Part shown: in pieces, positions 35,871 through 45,560 of the stretch | Layout: each line of letters begins with the position of its first letter | Position numbering within the stretch: position 1 is the first letter of the stretch | NCBI GenBank assembly: GCA_012719495.1 | Contig: JAAYAG010000011.1 | Location: 102,098 to 166,097, forward strand | Length of the DNA: 64,000 nt | DNA from: Bacteroidales bacterium | Lineage (GTDB): Bacteria; Bacteroidota; Bacteroidia; Bacteroidales; Prolixibacteraceae | Direction of reading: 5' to 3' | Position numbers and translations under genes: made by a program | Notes under the pieces: generated by a model | What the model saw: the letters and a program-made list of their open reading frames with translations, nothing else | Told to the model about the DNA's origin: nothing | The model's database searches: none

Positions 35871-37835
35871 ATGAGAGAAGCAAGCATAAAAATAGTGAGA
35901 ACATTAATATTTTCCCTTTGGGGCTTTATGGTTATAACTTATGCAAATGCGCAACAAGTTTCCAGTCCAGATGGAAAGCTTAAGATAAACGTTGCGTCCA
36001 ATGAGGGAAAACCAAGTTACAACATTGTTTACAATGACAAAACCCTGATTCTGCCGTCACCAGTAGGATTAAACACTAACGTAGGCGATTTTACCCAAGG
36101 CCTTACACTGAGCAGCGAAGTGAAAATCAATAAAATTGACGAAATATACTCGTTGCCCAACATCAAAAAAAGTCAGGTGCATTATATGGCTAACGAAGCA
36201 ATCTTTTCATTTTCCAAAGACAACAAACCTGCTTTCGACCTGATTTTCAGAGTAAGCAACAACAACGTTGCCTTCAGATATATGCTTCATCGCCAAGGAG
36301 AACGCTTTGTATGCATGATTAACCAAGAAGCCACTAGCTTTGTTTTGCCCCAAGGAACCACCACCTTCCTTTCTCCGCAAATGGATCCAATGACAGGCTT
36401 TGCACGCACTGCACCGAGCTACGAGGCACCATACACTGCCGACGATGCCATGGGCAAAAACGGTTGGGGCAATGGCTACATTTTCCCTTGCCTGTTCAGG
36501 GTAAACAACGATGGTTGGGTACTGATTTCAGAAACCGGTGTCGACAGCCGGTATTGCGGAAGCCACCTTACAGGCCATGAAAACGGGCTGTATACCATAG
36601 CTTTCCCCAATGAGAAAGAAAACAACGGCAATGGAACGTCATCACCAGGAATTGCTTTACCGGGTTTCACCCCATGGCGAACAATTACCGTTGGCAACAA
36701 CCTCTCCCCTATTGTTGAGACAACAATTCCATTTGACAATGTTGAACCACAATATAATGCATCACAAAGATACGAATACACAAAAGGTTCATGGAGCTGG
36801 ATTATGAAAATGGATGGTGCAACCAAATTCGAAGTTCAAAAGCAATATATCGATTTTAGTGCATCTATGGGGTACAAAACAATACTGGTTGATGCCCTCT
36901 GGGATACACAAATTGGATACGACAAAATTGAAGAATTAGCTAAATACGGAGCATCAAAAGGAGTTTCACTGTATTTATGGTACAATTCAAACGGATACTG
37001 GAACGATGCCCCACAGGGGCCGAAAGACAAAATGAACCAGCAATCTGTACGACGCAAAGAAATGGCCTGGATGAAGAGCATTGGAATTAAAGGAATTAAA
37101 GTCGATTTCTTCGGTGGAGATAAGCAAATGACCATGAAATTGTACGAAGATATCCTAACCGATGCCAACGATTTCGGTTTGATGGTGGTTTTCCACGGAT
37201 GTACCCTGCCCCGCGGTTGGGAGCGCATGTTCCCCAATTACGCATCGAGCGAAGCCGTGCTGGCCAGCGAAATGCTCTATTTTTCACAGGAACGGTGTAA
37301 CCTTGAAGCGTACAGCGCATGTATGCACCCGTTTATACGCAATACTGTAGGAAGCATGGATTTTGGTGGCAGCGCACTAAATAAGTTTTACAACGGAAAC
37401 AACACGCCAAACCGAGGCTCAAAACGAATTACATCAGATGTGTTTGCACTAGCCACAGCCGTGCTGTTCCAAAGCCCGGTTCAGCATTTTGCACTGGCTC
37501 CCAACAACCTCACCGATGCTCCCGATTGGGCAATCGACTTTATGAAAAAAGTACCAAATACTTGGGACGAAATTAAACTCATTGACGGATACCCCGGAAA
37601 ATATATTATCATGGCCAGAAGAAGCGGGGACAAATGGTATGTTGCCGGAATAAATGCACAATCGGAACCATTGAATTTAAAGACTACTTTATCTATGATC
37701 AAACCCGGTTCAGAGCTTAAAATATATAGTGATGACCAGCAATTAAACGGGAAAGTAACTAGTACAACATTGAGCAAAAGCCAAGAGGTTAATATATCAA
37801 TCCCTAGTCAAGGTGGTTTTTTATTAGTTGATTAA
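35871..37835 (+). CDS. GH97 glycosidase, probably retaining
   Basis: A 654-residue exported enzyme (signal peptide 1-27, ending YANAQ). Typical GH97 layout: N-terminal beta-sandwich (about 30-270, SSPDGKLKINV), (beta/alpha)8 barrel (about 275-545, GYKTILVDALWD, YLWYNSNGYWNDAP) and a C-terminal beta-domain. The barrel has Asp412 in IKVDFFGGD, the position of the nucleophile in retaining GH97 alpha-galactosidases, and Glu461 in NYASSEAV as likely acid/base. The inverting SusB-type base glutamates are not evident. Retaining members act on alpha-galactosides or beta-L-arabinopyranosides, and both can occur as xylan side groups. It stands 45 bases upstream of the HTCS gene and may be co-transcribed with it. 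Confidence 0.88.
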   Translation: MREASIKIVRTLIFSLWGFMVITYANAQQVSSPDGKLKINVASNEGKPSYNIVYNDKTLILPSPVGLNTNVGDFTQGLTLSSEVKINKIDEIYSLPNIKKSQVHYMANEAIFSFSKDNKPAFDLIFRVSNNNVAFRYMLHRQGERFVCMINQEATSFVLPQGTTTFLSPQMDPMTGFARTAPSYEAPYTADDAMGKNGWGNGYIFPCLFRVNNDGWVLISETGVDSRYCGSHLTGHENGLYTIAFPNEKENNGNGTSSPGIALPGFTPWRTITVGNNLSPIVETTIPFDNVEPQYNASQRYEYTKGSWSWIMKMDGATKFEVQKQYIDFSASMGYKTILVDALWDTQIGYDKIEELAKYGASKGVSLYLWYNSNGYWNDAPQGPKDKMNQQSVRRKEMAWMKSIGIKGIKVDFFGGDKQMTMKLYEDILTDANDFGLMVVFHGCTLPRGWERMFPNYASSEAVLASEMLYFSQERCNLEAYSACMHPFIRNTVGSMDFGGSALNKFYNGNNTPNRGSKRITSDVFALATAVLFQSPVQHFALAPNNLTDAPDWAIDFMKKVPNTWDEIKLIDGYPGKYIIMARRSGDKWYVAGINAQSEPLNLKTTLSMIKPGSELKIYSDDQQLNGKVTSTTLSKSQEVNISIPSQGGFLLVD

Positions 37836-37880
37836 ACCTTGTCTTTTCTAAGGATAATATTGAATTGATACAAGTAAAAG

Positions 37881-40800
37881 GTGGGGGTATTTTTGAAACA
37901 TACAAAATGTAGACTGAATAAGTATTTGATCTTTCTTCAGATACTTTTCGCTCTATTAATTACTGTACCCGGTTTTGGGCAAAAAATACGATTTTACAAT
38001 TCAGAAAGCGGCTTACCCAACAGCCTAATACACAAAGTGTCGCAAGACAGTTTAGGATATATTTGGATTGCCACAGAAAATGGGGCAAGCTATTTCGATG
38101 GTATGAATTTTACCACCTTTTATCATGACCAAAGCAAACCAGGAACACTAGCCAGTGACTTAGTGAAGGTCATTTATTCCGACAGCAAGGGAACGACCTG
38201 GGTTGGGACATCGAAGGGCTTGCAAATTTTCGACCACGAAAAAAACACCTTCAGAAGATTTTCTGTTCAAGATTCTACAGAAACAGCAACGCCTTATATT
38301 ACATCGATCTTAGAAAGTCCTGACAGAACAAAGATTCTGGTTTCAGTAGCCGGTTTAGGTGTCGTAGTTTTCGATAAAAACACGCATCAATTAGATGCTC
38401 AAACATCAGATAAACTGGCCCAGATATATCAAACACGTTTCCCTGGAATCCTATTTTTCGATGCCAAAGGAAAATTATGGAACTTTTCAGAACAAGGCTT
38501 TTTTTCTAAAGTCGATTACAATACCCTTACCAAAGAACCTATCGTTTGGGACCAAAAACTAATAGGTCTGTCGAAAGAAATAGTTGTCTCAACAATGACA
38601 GAAGACCCGGTAAGCGGTAACCTGCTGATAGGCACCTTTAATCACGGTATTTTTATTTATGACCGGAAACTAGGCTTCATTCGAATGCCTAAAGGACTGA
38701 CTTTAAATAACGAACGAGTTAGGGTACTGTTAGCCGAAAGAAGAGAATTTAGCAGTATGACTCCCGATATTTGGGTTGGGTCGGAAGATCACGGGCTGAA
38801 AAAGTTCGACCGCAATAAAGAAAGCATCTACACTCCCGATTATCAATACGCACCCGTAGATCTGGAAAACGCAAAAGTTCATTCAATTATACAGGACGCA
38901 CAAGGAAATATTTGGGCCGGGATATATCAAAAAGGGCTAGTTATTATTCCCAAACTCACAAATAGTTTTGAATACATAAAACTCGCCGCTACGGAACATC
39001 CAATGAGCGCCAACATTGCCTCTGCAACCGGCATTTTGCACGATAACCAGAATAATCTCTGGATAGGCTCCGACGGTGGTGGTTTGTTTAGAATAGCTCC
39101 CGATGGAACAAAAAAAAGATTCACAAAAGATAATGCCCAACTACCAAACAACTCAGTACTCAGTCTTTTAACCGACAAAAGAGGTACACTTTGGATCACG
39201 ACCTACATGGGTGGCGTCACAACTTTCGATAATCAGAATGGGTTCAGGTTATTTTCTAACGACATTAATCTGCAAAAAGCAAACTGCAGCACTTATGACC
39301 CTGAAACCGATAACCTTTTTTTTGGTACGCTGGGGAGTGGTGTTAAGGTAATATCATATCCTGAGAGAAACATCAAATCGTTTCCCCCGAATGTTAGTTC
39401 AGGCTGGGTATCTTCGGTTTGCCTCGATCGTTCAGGTAACCTTTGGATAGGTGAAACAGAAGGCCTTCGCTGTTACAATACCCTATCGGGAGAAGTAGCA
39501 CATGCCAATATCACAGGGAAATTTACTAAGATATCACTCAGTTCGTTGTTCGAAGATAAAAACGGGGCGATTTGGGCAGGGAGTCAAAACGGACTATACT
39601 TTATTGACGTTCAGAATGAAGAAATTCGATTATTCACGAAAGACGACGGGCTACCGAGCAACTCAATTTGTGCAATTCAGCAAGACATAGAAGGAACATT
39701 GTGGATAAGTACAATGAACGGTCTTTCCAGATTTATCCCTTCTTCTAACACTTTCAGAAAGTTTTACGCTCAAGATGGGCTTCAAGACAATGAATTTCAT
39801 GTAAAATCATCTTGGATCGATAAAAATGGGAAAATGTATTTCGGGGGAATCAACGGGGTAAGCACTTTCAATCCTTCAGACATCCATGAGGAAAAGAAAC
39901 TAAACTCAAAGCTTTATTTTTCAAGTCTTTCGGTATTAAACCACAATATCAACTACGATGAAAGCCTTGGGAAGAAGAACATCCTTGACAGGCACATTTC
40001 GCAAGCCCGAACGATTACGCTGAAGAAATCACAAAATGTATTTTCCATTGGCTTTACCCTTCTTGAATATTCAAACCCACAAAAAATTGTATATGGTTAT
40101 ATGCTCAGAGGGTTTGATAATGACTGGCGTTTCACCAGCTCGAACCACCGAATGGCAACCTATACTAACTTGCCCAGTGGAAACTATGAATTTTGTACCA
40201 AAGCCTTTTTTGACGGAACCCATGACGAACAGAATGTTGTTTACAACAATATTAACATTCACATACTTCCCCCCTGGTACAAAACATGGTGGGCTTATCT
40301 GCTTTATCTTTCAATTTTTATGATTACCGTTTGGGAAATACTCAATATCCAGCTACGAAGAAAGATTTACCAAAAAGAAAAAGCAGAGTATGAAAAGAAA
40401 GAATTAAAACTTCAGATGTTTACCGATCTGACCCATGAAATTCGCACGCCGTTTACCCTAGTAATGACCCCTTTGAAATCGATGCTACAATCGGAAAACG
40501 ATCCCAAAAAACTCGACATGTTTAACCTCATGTATCGCAATATATTACGTATTCTAAGGCTTTTGAACCAATTGATGGACATACGGAAAATCGACAACCT
40601 TCAATTCAAATTACATTTTCAGCAATCGAATTTGATAGACTTCATCGAAGACCTCATGAAATCGTTTGAACAACAAGCAATTTTACGCAATATTGATTTC
40701 AGATTGGTAAGTAATCTTGAATCGCTCGAAGTGTGGATAGACCAAATCAATTTCGACAAAGTGCTTTTCAATATCCTGTCGAATGCGTTCAAATTTACGC

Positions 40801-42044
40801 CCGAAAACGGGAATATAATGATAAGCATCGACACGGTAAAAAAGCCGCTCAACACGAGTAATTTGGGTAATATAACCGAACATGTCGAGATTTGTATTGA
40901 AAATTCAGGATCGGAGATTAATGAGAACGAAAAAGAACGCATTTTCGACCGCTTTTATCAAAGCGATCATAACAAAACCCTCGGTGGTTCGGGAGTTGGG
41001 TTACACCTTGCTAAATCGATTGTAAAACTGCACCATGGCAATATTCAGGCTAAAAACACCGAAAAAGGAGTAGCCTTTATAATACACATACCTCTTGGAA
41101 ACAAACATTTAACAAATGAGGAACTTGAACCGGGAAAAACCGGCGAAAGCATTGCAGATATTCGTGAAGAAGAAAAGGAAAATACAGAAAAAGAATTAAA
41201 TAGACTGAAAGACCCTATAGATGCAGCGCCAAAAACAAAAAGACTGAAACATTCGCTGGTTTTTGTCGATGACGATGCCGACCTTGGGAAATATCTACGA
41301 ATGGAATTAGCCTCAAAATATAACATTGAAGTGTTCACGAATGCAGCAAATGCATGGAAATTAATTTCGACAACAATACCCGATGCTGTGGTTACCGACC
41401 TGCTCATGCCTGACACTGACGGGATATCATTATGCAAAAAAATAAAACAAAACCCTGAAACAAATCATGTTCCGGTAATTATCCTTACGTCAGAAACCTC
41501 TGAAGAATGCGAACAACAGTGCATCGACGACGGAGTTGATTATTACCTAACCAAACCAATAAATCTCGATTTATTGAAAAGCACTATTGCCCACGCCATT
41601 CAAACCCGTGAAATGATCAGGAACAAATACCAGAATAATTTTCACCAAGAACTAGACGAAATTCAGATAAGCTCGCCCGACAGCCGATTAGTTTCCAAGG
41701 TTATTGAAGCCATCAGAAAAAACATTGAAAACCCTGAGTTTAATATCGATGACCTTAGCCGCGAAGTTGGCCTTAGCCGCGCTCATCTGAACCGAAAACT
41801 AAAAGAAAACATCAACATTTCGCCAAACAACCTTATAAAGTCAATCCGCCTGAAGCAAGCGGCCTATCTGCTCATCAATAATAAAGTGAACATTTCTGAC
41901 GTAGCATATAAAGTGGGGTTCTCGTCTCACTCCTATTTTTCAAACAATTTCAAAGAATATTTCGGAATGGCTCCAACCGAATTTGTGAGCAAGTACAACG
42001 ATCCGGAAGAAAAAGAAAACCTCAGCAAACTCTTCGAAAAATAA
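37881..42044 (+). CDS. Hybrid two-component sensor/regulator (HTCS) of the xylan PUL
   Basis: About 1387 residues. Order: signal segment (about 14-33); periplasmic Reg_prop double propeller (about 35-690, e.g. GYIWIATENGASYFDG, NNLWIGSDGGGLFRI, GNLWIGETEGLRCY); Y_Y_Y domain (about 715-790); membrane helix (about 800-822); kinase with His852 in LTHEIRTPFTLVMTP; ATPase motifs NILSNAFKFTPENG and GSGVGLHLAKSI; receiver (about 1130-1245) with Asp1173 in VTDLLMPDTDG; AraC-type HTH (about 1275-1375, DVAYKVGFSSHSYFSNNFK). No ATG lies near the start: GTG 37881 or TTG 37893, the latter with AGGTGG 8 bases upstream, are the possible starts. It is between GH97 and the SusC/SusD pair and most likely induces this PUL in response to a xylan oligosaccharide. 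Confidence 0.94.
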   Translation: MGVFLKHTKCRLNKYLIFLQILFALLITVPGFGQKIRFYNSESGLPNSLIHKVSQDSLGYIWIATENGASYFDGMNFTTFYHDQSKPGTLASDLVKVIYSDSKGTTWVGTSKGLQIFDHEKNTFRRFSVQDSTETATPYITSILESPDRTKILVSVAGLGVVVFDKNTHQLDAQTSDKLAQIYQTRFPGILFFDAKGKLWNFSEQGFFSKVDYNTLTKEPIVWDQKLIGLSKEIVVSTMTEDPVSGNLLIGTFNHGIFIYDRKLGFIRMPKGLTLNNERVRVLLAERREFSSMTPDIWVGSEDHGLKKFDRNKESIYTPDYQYAPVDLENAKVHSIIQDAQGNIWAGIYQKGLVIIPKLTNSFEYIKLAATEHPMSANIASATGILHDNQNNLWIGSDGGGLFRIAPDGTKKRFTKDNAQLPNNSVLSLLTDKRGTLWITTYMGGVTTFDNQNGFRLFSNDINLQKANCSTYDPETDNLFFGTLGSGVKVISYPERNIKSFPPNVSSGWVSSVCLDRSGNLWIGETEGLRCYNTLSGEVAHANITGKFTKISLSSLFEDKNGAIWAGSQNGLYFIDVQNEEIRLFTKDDGLPSNSICAIQQDIEGTLWISTMNGLSRFIPSSNTFRKFYAQDGLQDNEFHVKSSWIDKNGKMYFGGINGVSTFNPSDIHEEKKLNSKLYFSSLSVLNHNINYDESLGKKNILDRHISQARTITLKKSQNVFSIGFTLLEYSNPQKIVYGYMLRGFDNDWRFTSSNHRMATYTNLPSGNYEFCTKAFFDGTHDEQNVVYNNINIHILPPWYKTWWAYLLYLSIFMITVWEILNIQLRRKIYQKEKAEYEKKELKLQMFTDLTHEIRTPFTLVMTPLKSMLQSENDPKKLDMFNLMYRNILRILRLLNQLMDIRKIDNLQFKLHFQQSNLIDFIEDLMKSFEQQAILRNIDFRLVSNLESLEVWIDQINFDKVLFNILSNAFKFTPENGNIMISIDTVKKPLNTSNLGNITEHVEICIENSGSEINENEKERIFDRFYQSDHNKTLGGSGVGLHLAKSIVKLHHGNIQAKNTEKGVAFIIHIPLGNKHLTNEELEPGKTGESIADIREEEKENTEKELNRLKDPIDAAPKTKRLKHSLVFVDDDADLGKYLRMELASKYNIEVFTNAANAWKLISTTIPDAVVTDLLMPDTDGISLCKKIKQNPETNHVPVIILTSETSEECEQQCIDDGVDYYLTKPINLDLLKSTIAHAIQTREMIRNKYQNNFHQELDEIQISSPDSRLVSKVIEAIRKNIENPEFNIDDLSREVGLSRAHLNRKLKENINISPNNLIKSIRLKQAAYLLINNKVNISDVAYKVGFSSHSYFSNNFKEYFGMAPTEFVSKYNDPEEKENLSKLFEK

Positions 42045-42480
42045 AATATCAAAAATTATTGCACAAACCCGTAATGTAATCGATTGCATAAAAGAAGAGG
42101 GGGTTTGTCCACGATTTCATACCTTATTGTAAAACAATCTGCATTGCTTGTCAAAAACAACACATCTCTCAATTTCAATAAACTCACATCATCCTCACAA
42201 TCTGATTATTAAGAGTACACATTGTTAATATCCCATTTTCTAAAGAATATTGGCCATGTATTAAAATCAATAGCATTTGGTTCAAAATTACAAACCAAAC
42301 CGAGCCTAAAAAACAACTTTTGTAGTATTCGCAAATACATTGAATTGAATGCAACAGAGTGAAGTTAAAATGTAGGATGAAGTTTATAAACCAATTTTTT
42401 CAGAAACCATAGGCAAAAGAAAATAACTCTCGTGCTATCATGGATTCAACCAATAGTAACAATTTAATTAAATCTAAGTG
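42045..42480. other. Regulatory region upstream of the xylan SusC gene
   Basis: These 436 bases hold a wide inverted repeat, ACAAACCC/GGGTTTGT (42063-42070 and 42101-42108), without a T run, and TTTGGTT/AACCAAA (42276-42282 and 42293-42299), 10 bases apart. No clear TAnnTTTG promoter was found, which is common for promoters that depend on an activator. No open frame is seen. Confidence 0.5.
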
Positions 42481-45400
42481 ATGAAAAAGAAACGATTGCT
42501 TAAAGTGGTAAGTCTTATCATACCACTTTTATGTTTTTCTATTTTGAGCTTTGGGCAGTCCCTTCTGGTTAAGGGAACAGTCAAAGACAATACAGGAGCT
42601 CCAATACCCGGAGCTACTGTAGTATTAAAAGGTACCACCCAAGGTACAATTACCGATCAGGATGGCGTTTACACCTTGAAAGACGTATCATCTAACGGAG
42701 TACTTGTATTCTCGTTTGTAGGTATGACAACAAAAGATGTATCCATTGCTGGTCAAACATCTATCAATGTAACCCTCACATCAGAAGTATCTGATCTCGA
42801 CGAAGTTGTAGTGATTGGATATGGTGTACAGCGTAAAGAAGCGGTTACGGGCTCGGTTGCCTCAATGAAAGGTGAAGTGTTGCGCGATGTAGCATCATCG
42901 AACATCACACAAGCTTTGCAGGGACGTATTCCTGGGGTTCAAATGGACCAAACCTCGACTAAACCAGGTGCAGCAATGCAAATACGTATACGTGGTACCC
43001 GCTCGCTTACTGCAAGCAACGACCCTCTGGTAGTTCTCGACGGAATACCATTTGCCGGTTCAATTGGCGATATCGATCCAAACAATATCAAAAGTATCGA
43101 CATTCTTAAAGATGCTTCAGCTACCGCAATTTATGGCTCACGTGGTGCCAATGGAGTTATTTTGGTAACTTCGCTTAAAGGAAATACCAAACAAAAAGCT
43201 CAATTTTCATACAATAGCTATTACGGTATGAAACAAGTATTTGGTAAATATCCGATGATGAATAGTAAGGAGTTTGTAAAACTTCGCCAAGATGCAGGAA
43301 TGTACACCAATTCGCTCGACGAAGCCGACAACATTGATACCGACTGGCAAGATTTGTTTTACCGCAAAGCCAATGTTACAAGCCACGACATAGCAGTAAT
43401 TGGTGGAACAGAACAAGGTAACTACACCTTTGGGGTAGGATATTATCACGACGAAGCTGTTGTGCCAACACAACAATACAACAGAATATCTATACGTGCA
43501 AGTATCGATCAAAATATTGGTGAATATTTCAAAATCGGTATTTCAAGCAATAGCAATTACAATATTTCAGAAGGAAACCAGATCGGAATTTACGGAGTAC
43601 TCAGCATGTCTCCTATCGCCAATCCTTATGATAGTGATGGAAACTTCAAACGGACAATTAAAATGCCACTTGATGAACCGTGGACCATTTCGAGAGACAT
43701 AATCAACTCTTTGGGAGATAAATGGATCGACGAAACAAAAGCTGTCGGATCGTACAACACCGCATATGGGGAAGTTAAAATTCCGGGTATCGAGGGGCTA
43801 AAATATCGTGCAAACCTTGGGTTGAACTTTAGGATGACCAATGGAGGAGCGTATACCGGAGAAGGAGTCAATTCAACTACTGCAACAACGGAATCTACAG
43901 CATCAATCAGCAATTCGCTCAACACCAACTGGGCTATTGAAAACTTGTTGACCTACGATCGTTTATTTGCTGAAAAGCACCAAGTGAATATTGTAGCCAT
44001 GTACTCTGCCGAACAAACAACTTACAATAGTTCAAAAGTAATTGCAAAAGATATTCCTGCTGACCATTTTCAGTATTATAACCTTGGCCATGCAAACGGC
44101 GACTTTCTAATCTATCCTAACGACCAAAACTACGAACAGAGCGGGCTAAAATCGTATATGGGACGTGCAATGTATTCATACGACGATCGTTACATGTTTA
44201 CTGTAACATTCCGTACAGATGCTTCATCTCGACTTGCCGATGGGTACAAATGGCATTCATATCCTGCATTCTCTGCTGGTTGGAATATCAAAAACGAAGA
44301 TTTCATGAGCGATGTTAATCTGATCAACCAGTTGAAACTCCGCGTTGGTTACGGACAAACATCTAACCAATCCGTACTCCCGTATAAAACCCTTGGTCGT
44401 TTGGCTACTCGCCCTTACAACTTTGGCGACGACGATTATGCAACAGGTTATTATGTGTCTGAACTTCCAAACCCAAAACTCGGATGGGAATATTCAGAAA
44501 CATGGAACTTTGGTGTCGATTTTAGCCTCTTCAACAATCGCTTGTCGGGAACTGCTGAATACTACATCCAAGATACAAAAGACATTCTTCTAAGTGTAGG
44601 TTTGCCACCAACATCGGGGGTTAGCAGCTACATGGCTAACATTGGAGAAACTCAGAACAAAGGGTTCGAACTTAATCTTAACGGGGTAATCCTCGACGAT
44701 TATAACGGCTGGACTTGGGAAGCAGGCCTCAACCTGTATGCAAACCGTAATAAGCTGGTAGCACTTGCCTCTGGTCAAAAAAGAGACGAAGGTAACTGGT
44801 GGTTTGTTGGTCACCCAATAGATGTTATTTATGACTACGAAAAAATTGGTTTATGGCAAGAAGGCGACGCAAATCGCGACATTCTTGAACCAGGTGGCAA
44901 TGTAGGTATGATTAAAGTAAAATATACCGGCGAAGTTGATGCCAACGGAGTACCAACAAGAGCTGTTGGAGCAGCCGACCGTCAGATTATTGATCTGGAA
45001 CCAAACTTCCAGGGAGGTTTCAACACACGTTTAACATACAAAGGTTTCGAACTTAGTGCAGTAGGAACATTTAAAAACGGAGGTATCCTCAACAGCTCAA
45101 TTTATTCTTCAGCCGGATACTTGAATATGCTAAGTGGTCGTCGTGGAAATGTGAAAGTAGACTATTGGACACCAGAAAATACCGATGCAAAATATCCGAA
45201 ACCAGGTGGAATTACCAGCAGTGACAATCCAAAATATGGCAGCACCTTGGGATACTTCGACGCTACCTATTTGAAAGTACGCACAATAACACTGGGATAT
45301 AACTTTGACCAAATAAAAGCTGTCAAGAATTTCGGTATCGATAAAATGCGCATCTATTGTACGGTACAGAATCCGTTCGTAATGTTCTCGCCCTATTACA

Positions 45401-45549
45401 AAGAATCGGGCATGGATCCTGAAACAAACTCGATGGGTAATGAAAATGCAGCAGTAGCTTATGGCTATAACCTGAGACGTCTCTTAACCATCGGAACAAA
45501 CACTCCAACGACACGTAACTATTTGATTGGAATTAACTTGACATTTTAA
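42481..45549 (+). CDS. SusC-type TonB-dependent transporter of the xylan PUL
   Basis: A 1022-residue outer-membrane transporter. ATG 42481 is chosen over an adjoining GTG at 42478. Signal peptide 1-25 (ending SFGQS); regulatory domain about 28-105 (VKGTVKDNTGAPIPGATVVLKG); TonB-box motif DLDEVVVIGYGVQRKEAVTG; plug with ALQGRIPGVQMDQTSTKPGA, IRIRGTRSLTASNDPLVVLDG and the signature ILKDASATAIYGSRGANGVIL; the barrel ends YLIGINLTF. All parts are canonical and complete. The susD gene follows 11 bases later. The pair lies directly after the HTCS gene and before the xylan enzymes, so its substrate is probably xylo-oligosaccharide with side groups. Confidence 0.96.
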   Translation: MKKKRLLKVVSLIIPLLCFSILSFGQSLLVKGTVKDNTGAPIPGATVVLKGTTQGTITDQDGVYTLKDVSSNGVLVFSFVGMTTKDVSIAGQTSINVTLTSEVSDLDEVVVIGYGVQRKEAVTGSVASMKGEVLRDVASSNITQALQGRIPGVQMDQTSTKPGAAMQIRIRGTRSLTASNDPLVVLDGIPFAGSIGDIDPNNIKSIDILKDASATAIYGSRGANGVILVTSLKGNTKQKAQFSYNSYYGMKQVFGKYPMMNSKEFVKLRQDAGMYTNSLDEADNIDTDWQDLFYRKANVTSHDIAVIGGTEQGNYTFGVGYYHDEAVVPTQQYNRISIRASIDQNIGEYFKIGISSNSNYNISEGNQIGIYGVLSMSPIANPYDSDGNFKRTIKMPLDEPWTISRDIINSLGDKWIDETKAVGSYNTAYGEVKIPGIEGLKYRANLGLNFRMTNGGAYTGEGVNSTTATTESTASISNSLNTNWAIENLLTYDRLFAEKHQVNIVAMYSAEQTTYNSSKVIAKDIPADHFQYYNLGHANGDFLIYPNDQNYEQSGLKSYMGRAMYSYDDRYMFTVTFRTDASSRLADGYKWHSYPAFSAGWNIKNEDFMSDVNLINQLKLRVGYGQTSNQSVLPYKTLGRLATRPYNFGDDDYATGYYVSELPNPKLGWEYSETWNFGVDFSLFNNRLSGTAEYYIQDTKDILLSVGLPPTSGVSSYMANIGETQNKGFELNLNGVILDDYNGWTWEAGLNLYANRNKLVALASGQKRDEGNWWFVGHPIDVIYDYEKIGLWQEGDANRDILEPGGNVGMIKVKYTGEVDANGVPTRAVGAADRQIIDLEPNFQGGFNTRLTYKGFELSAVGTFKNGGILNSSIYSSAGYLNMLSGRRGNVKVDYWTPENTDAKYPKPGGITSSDNPKYGSTLGYFDATYLKVRTITLGYNFDQIKAVKNFGIDKMRIYCTVQNPFVMFSPYYKESGMDPETNSMGNENAAVAYGYNLRRLLTIGTNTPTTRNYLIGINLTF

Positions 45550-45560
45550 AAAGGATTATA

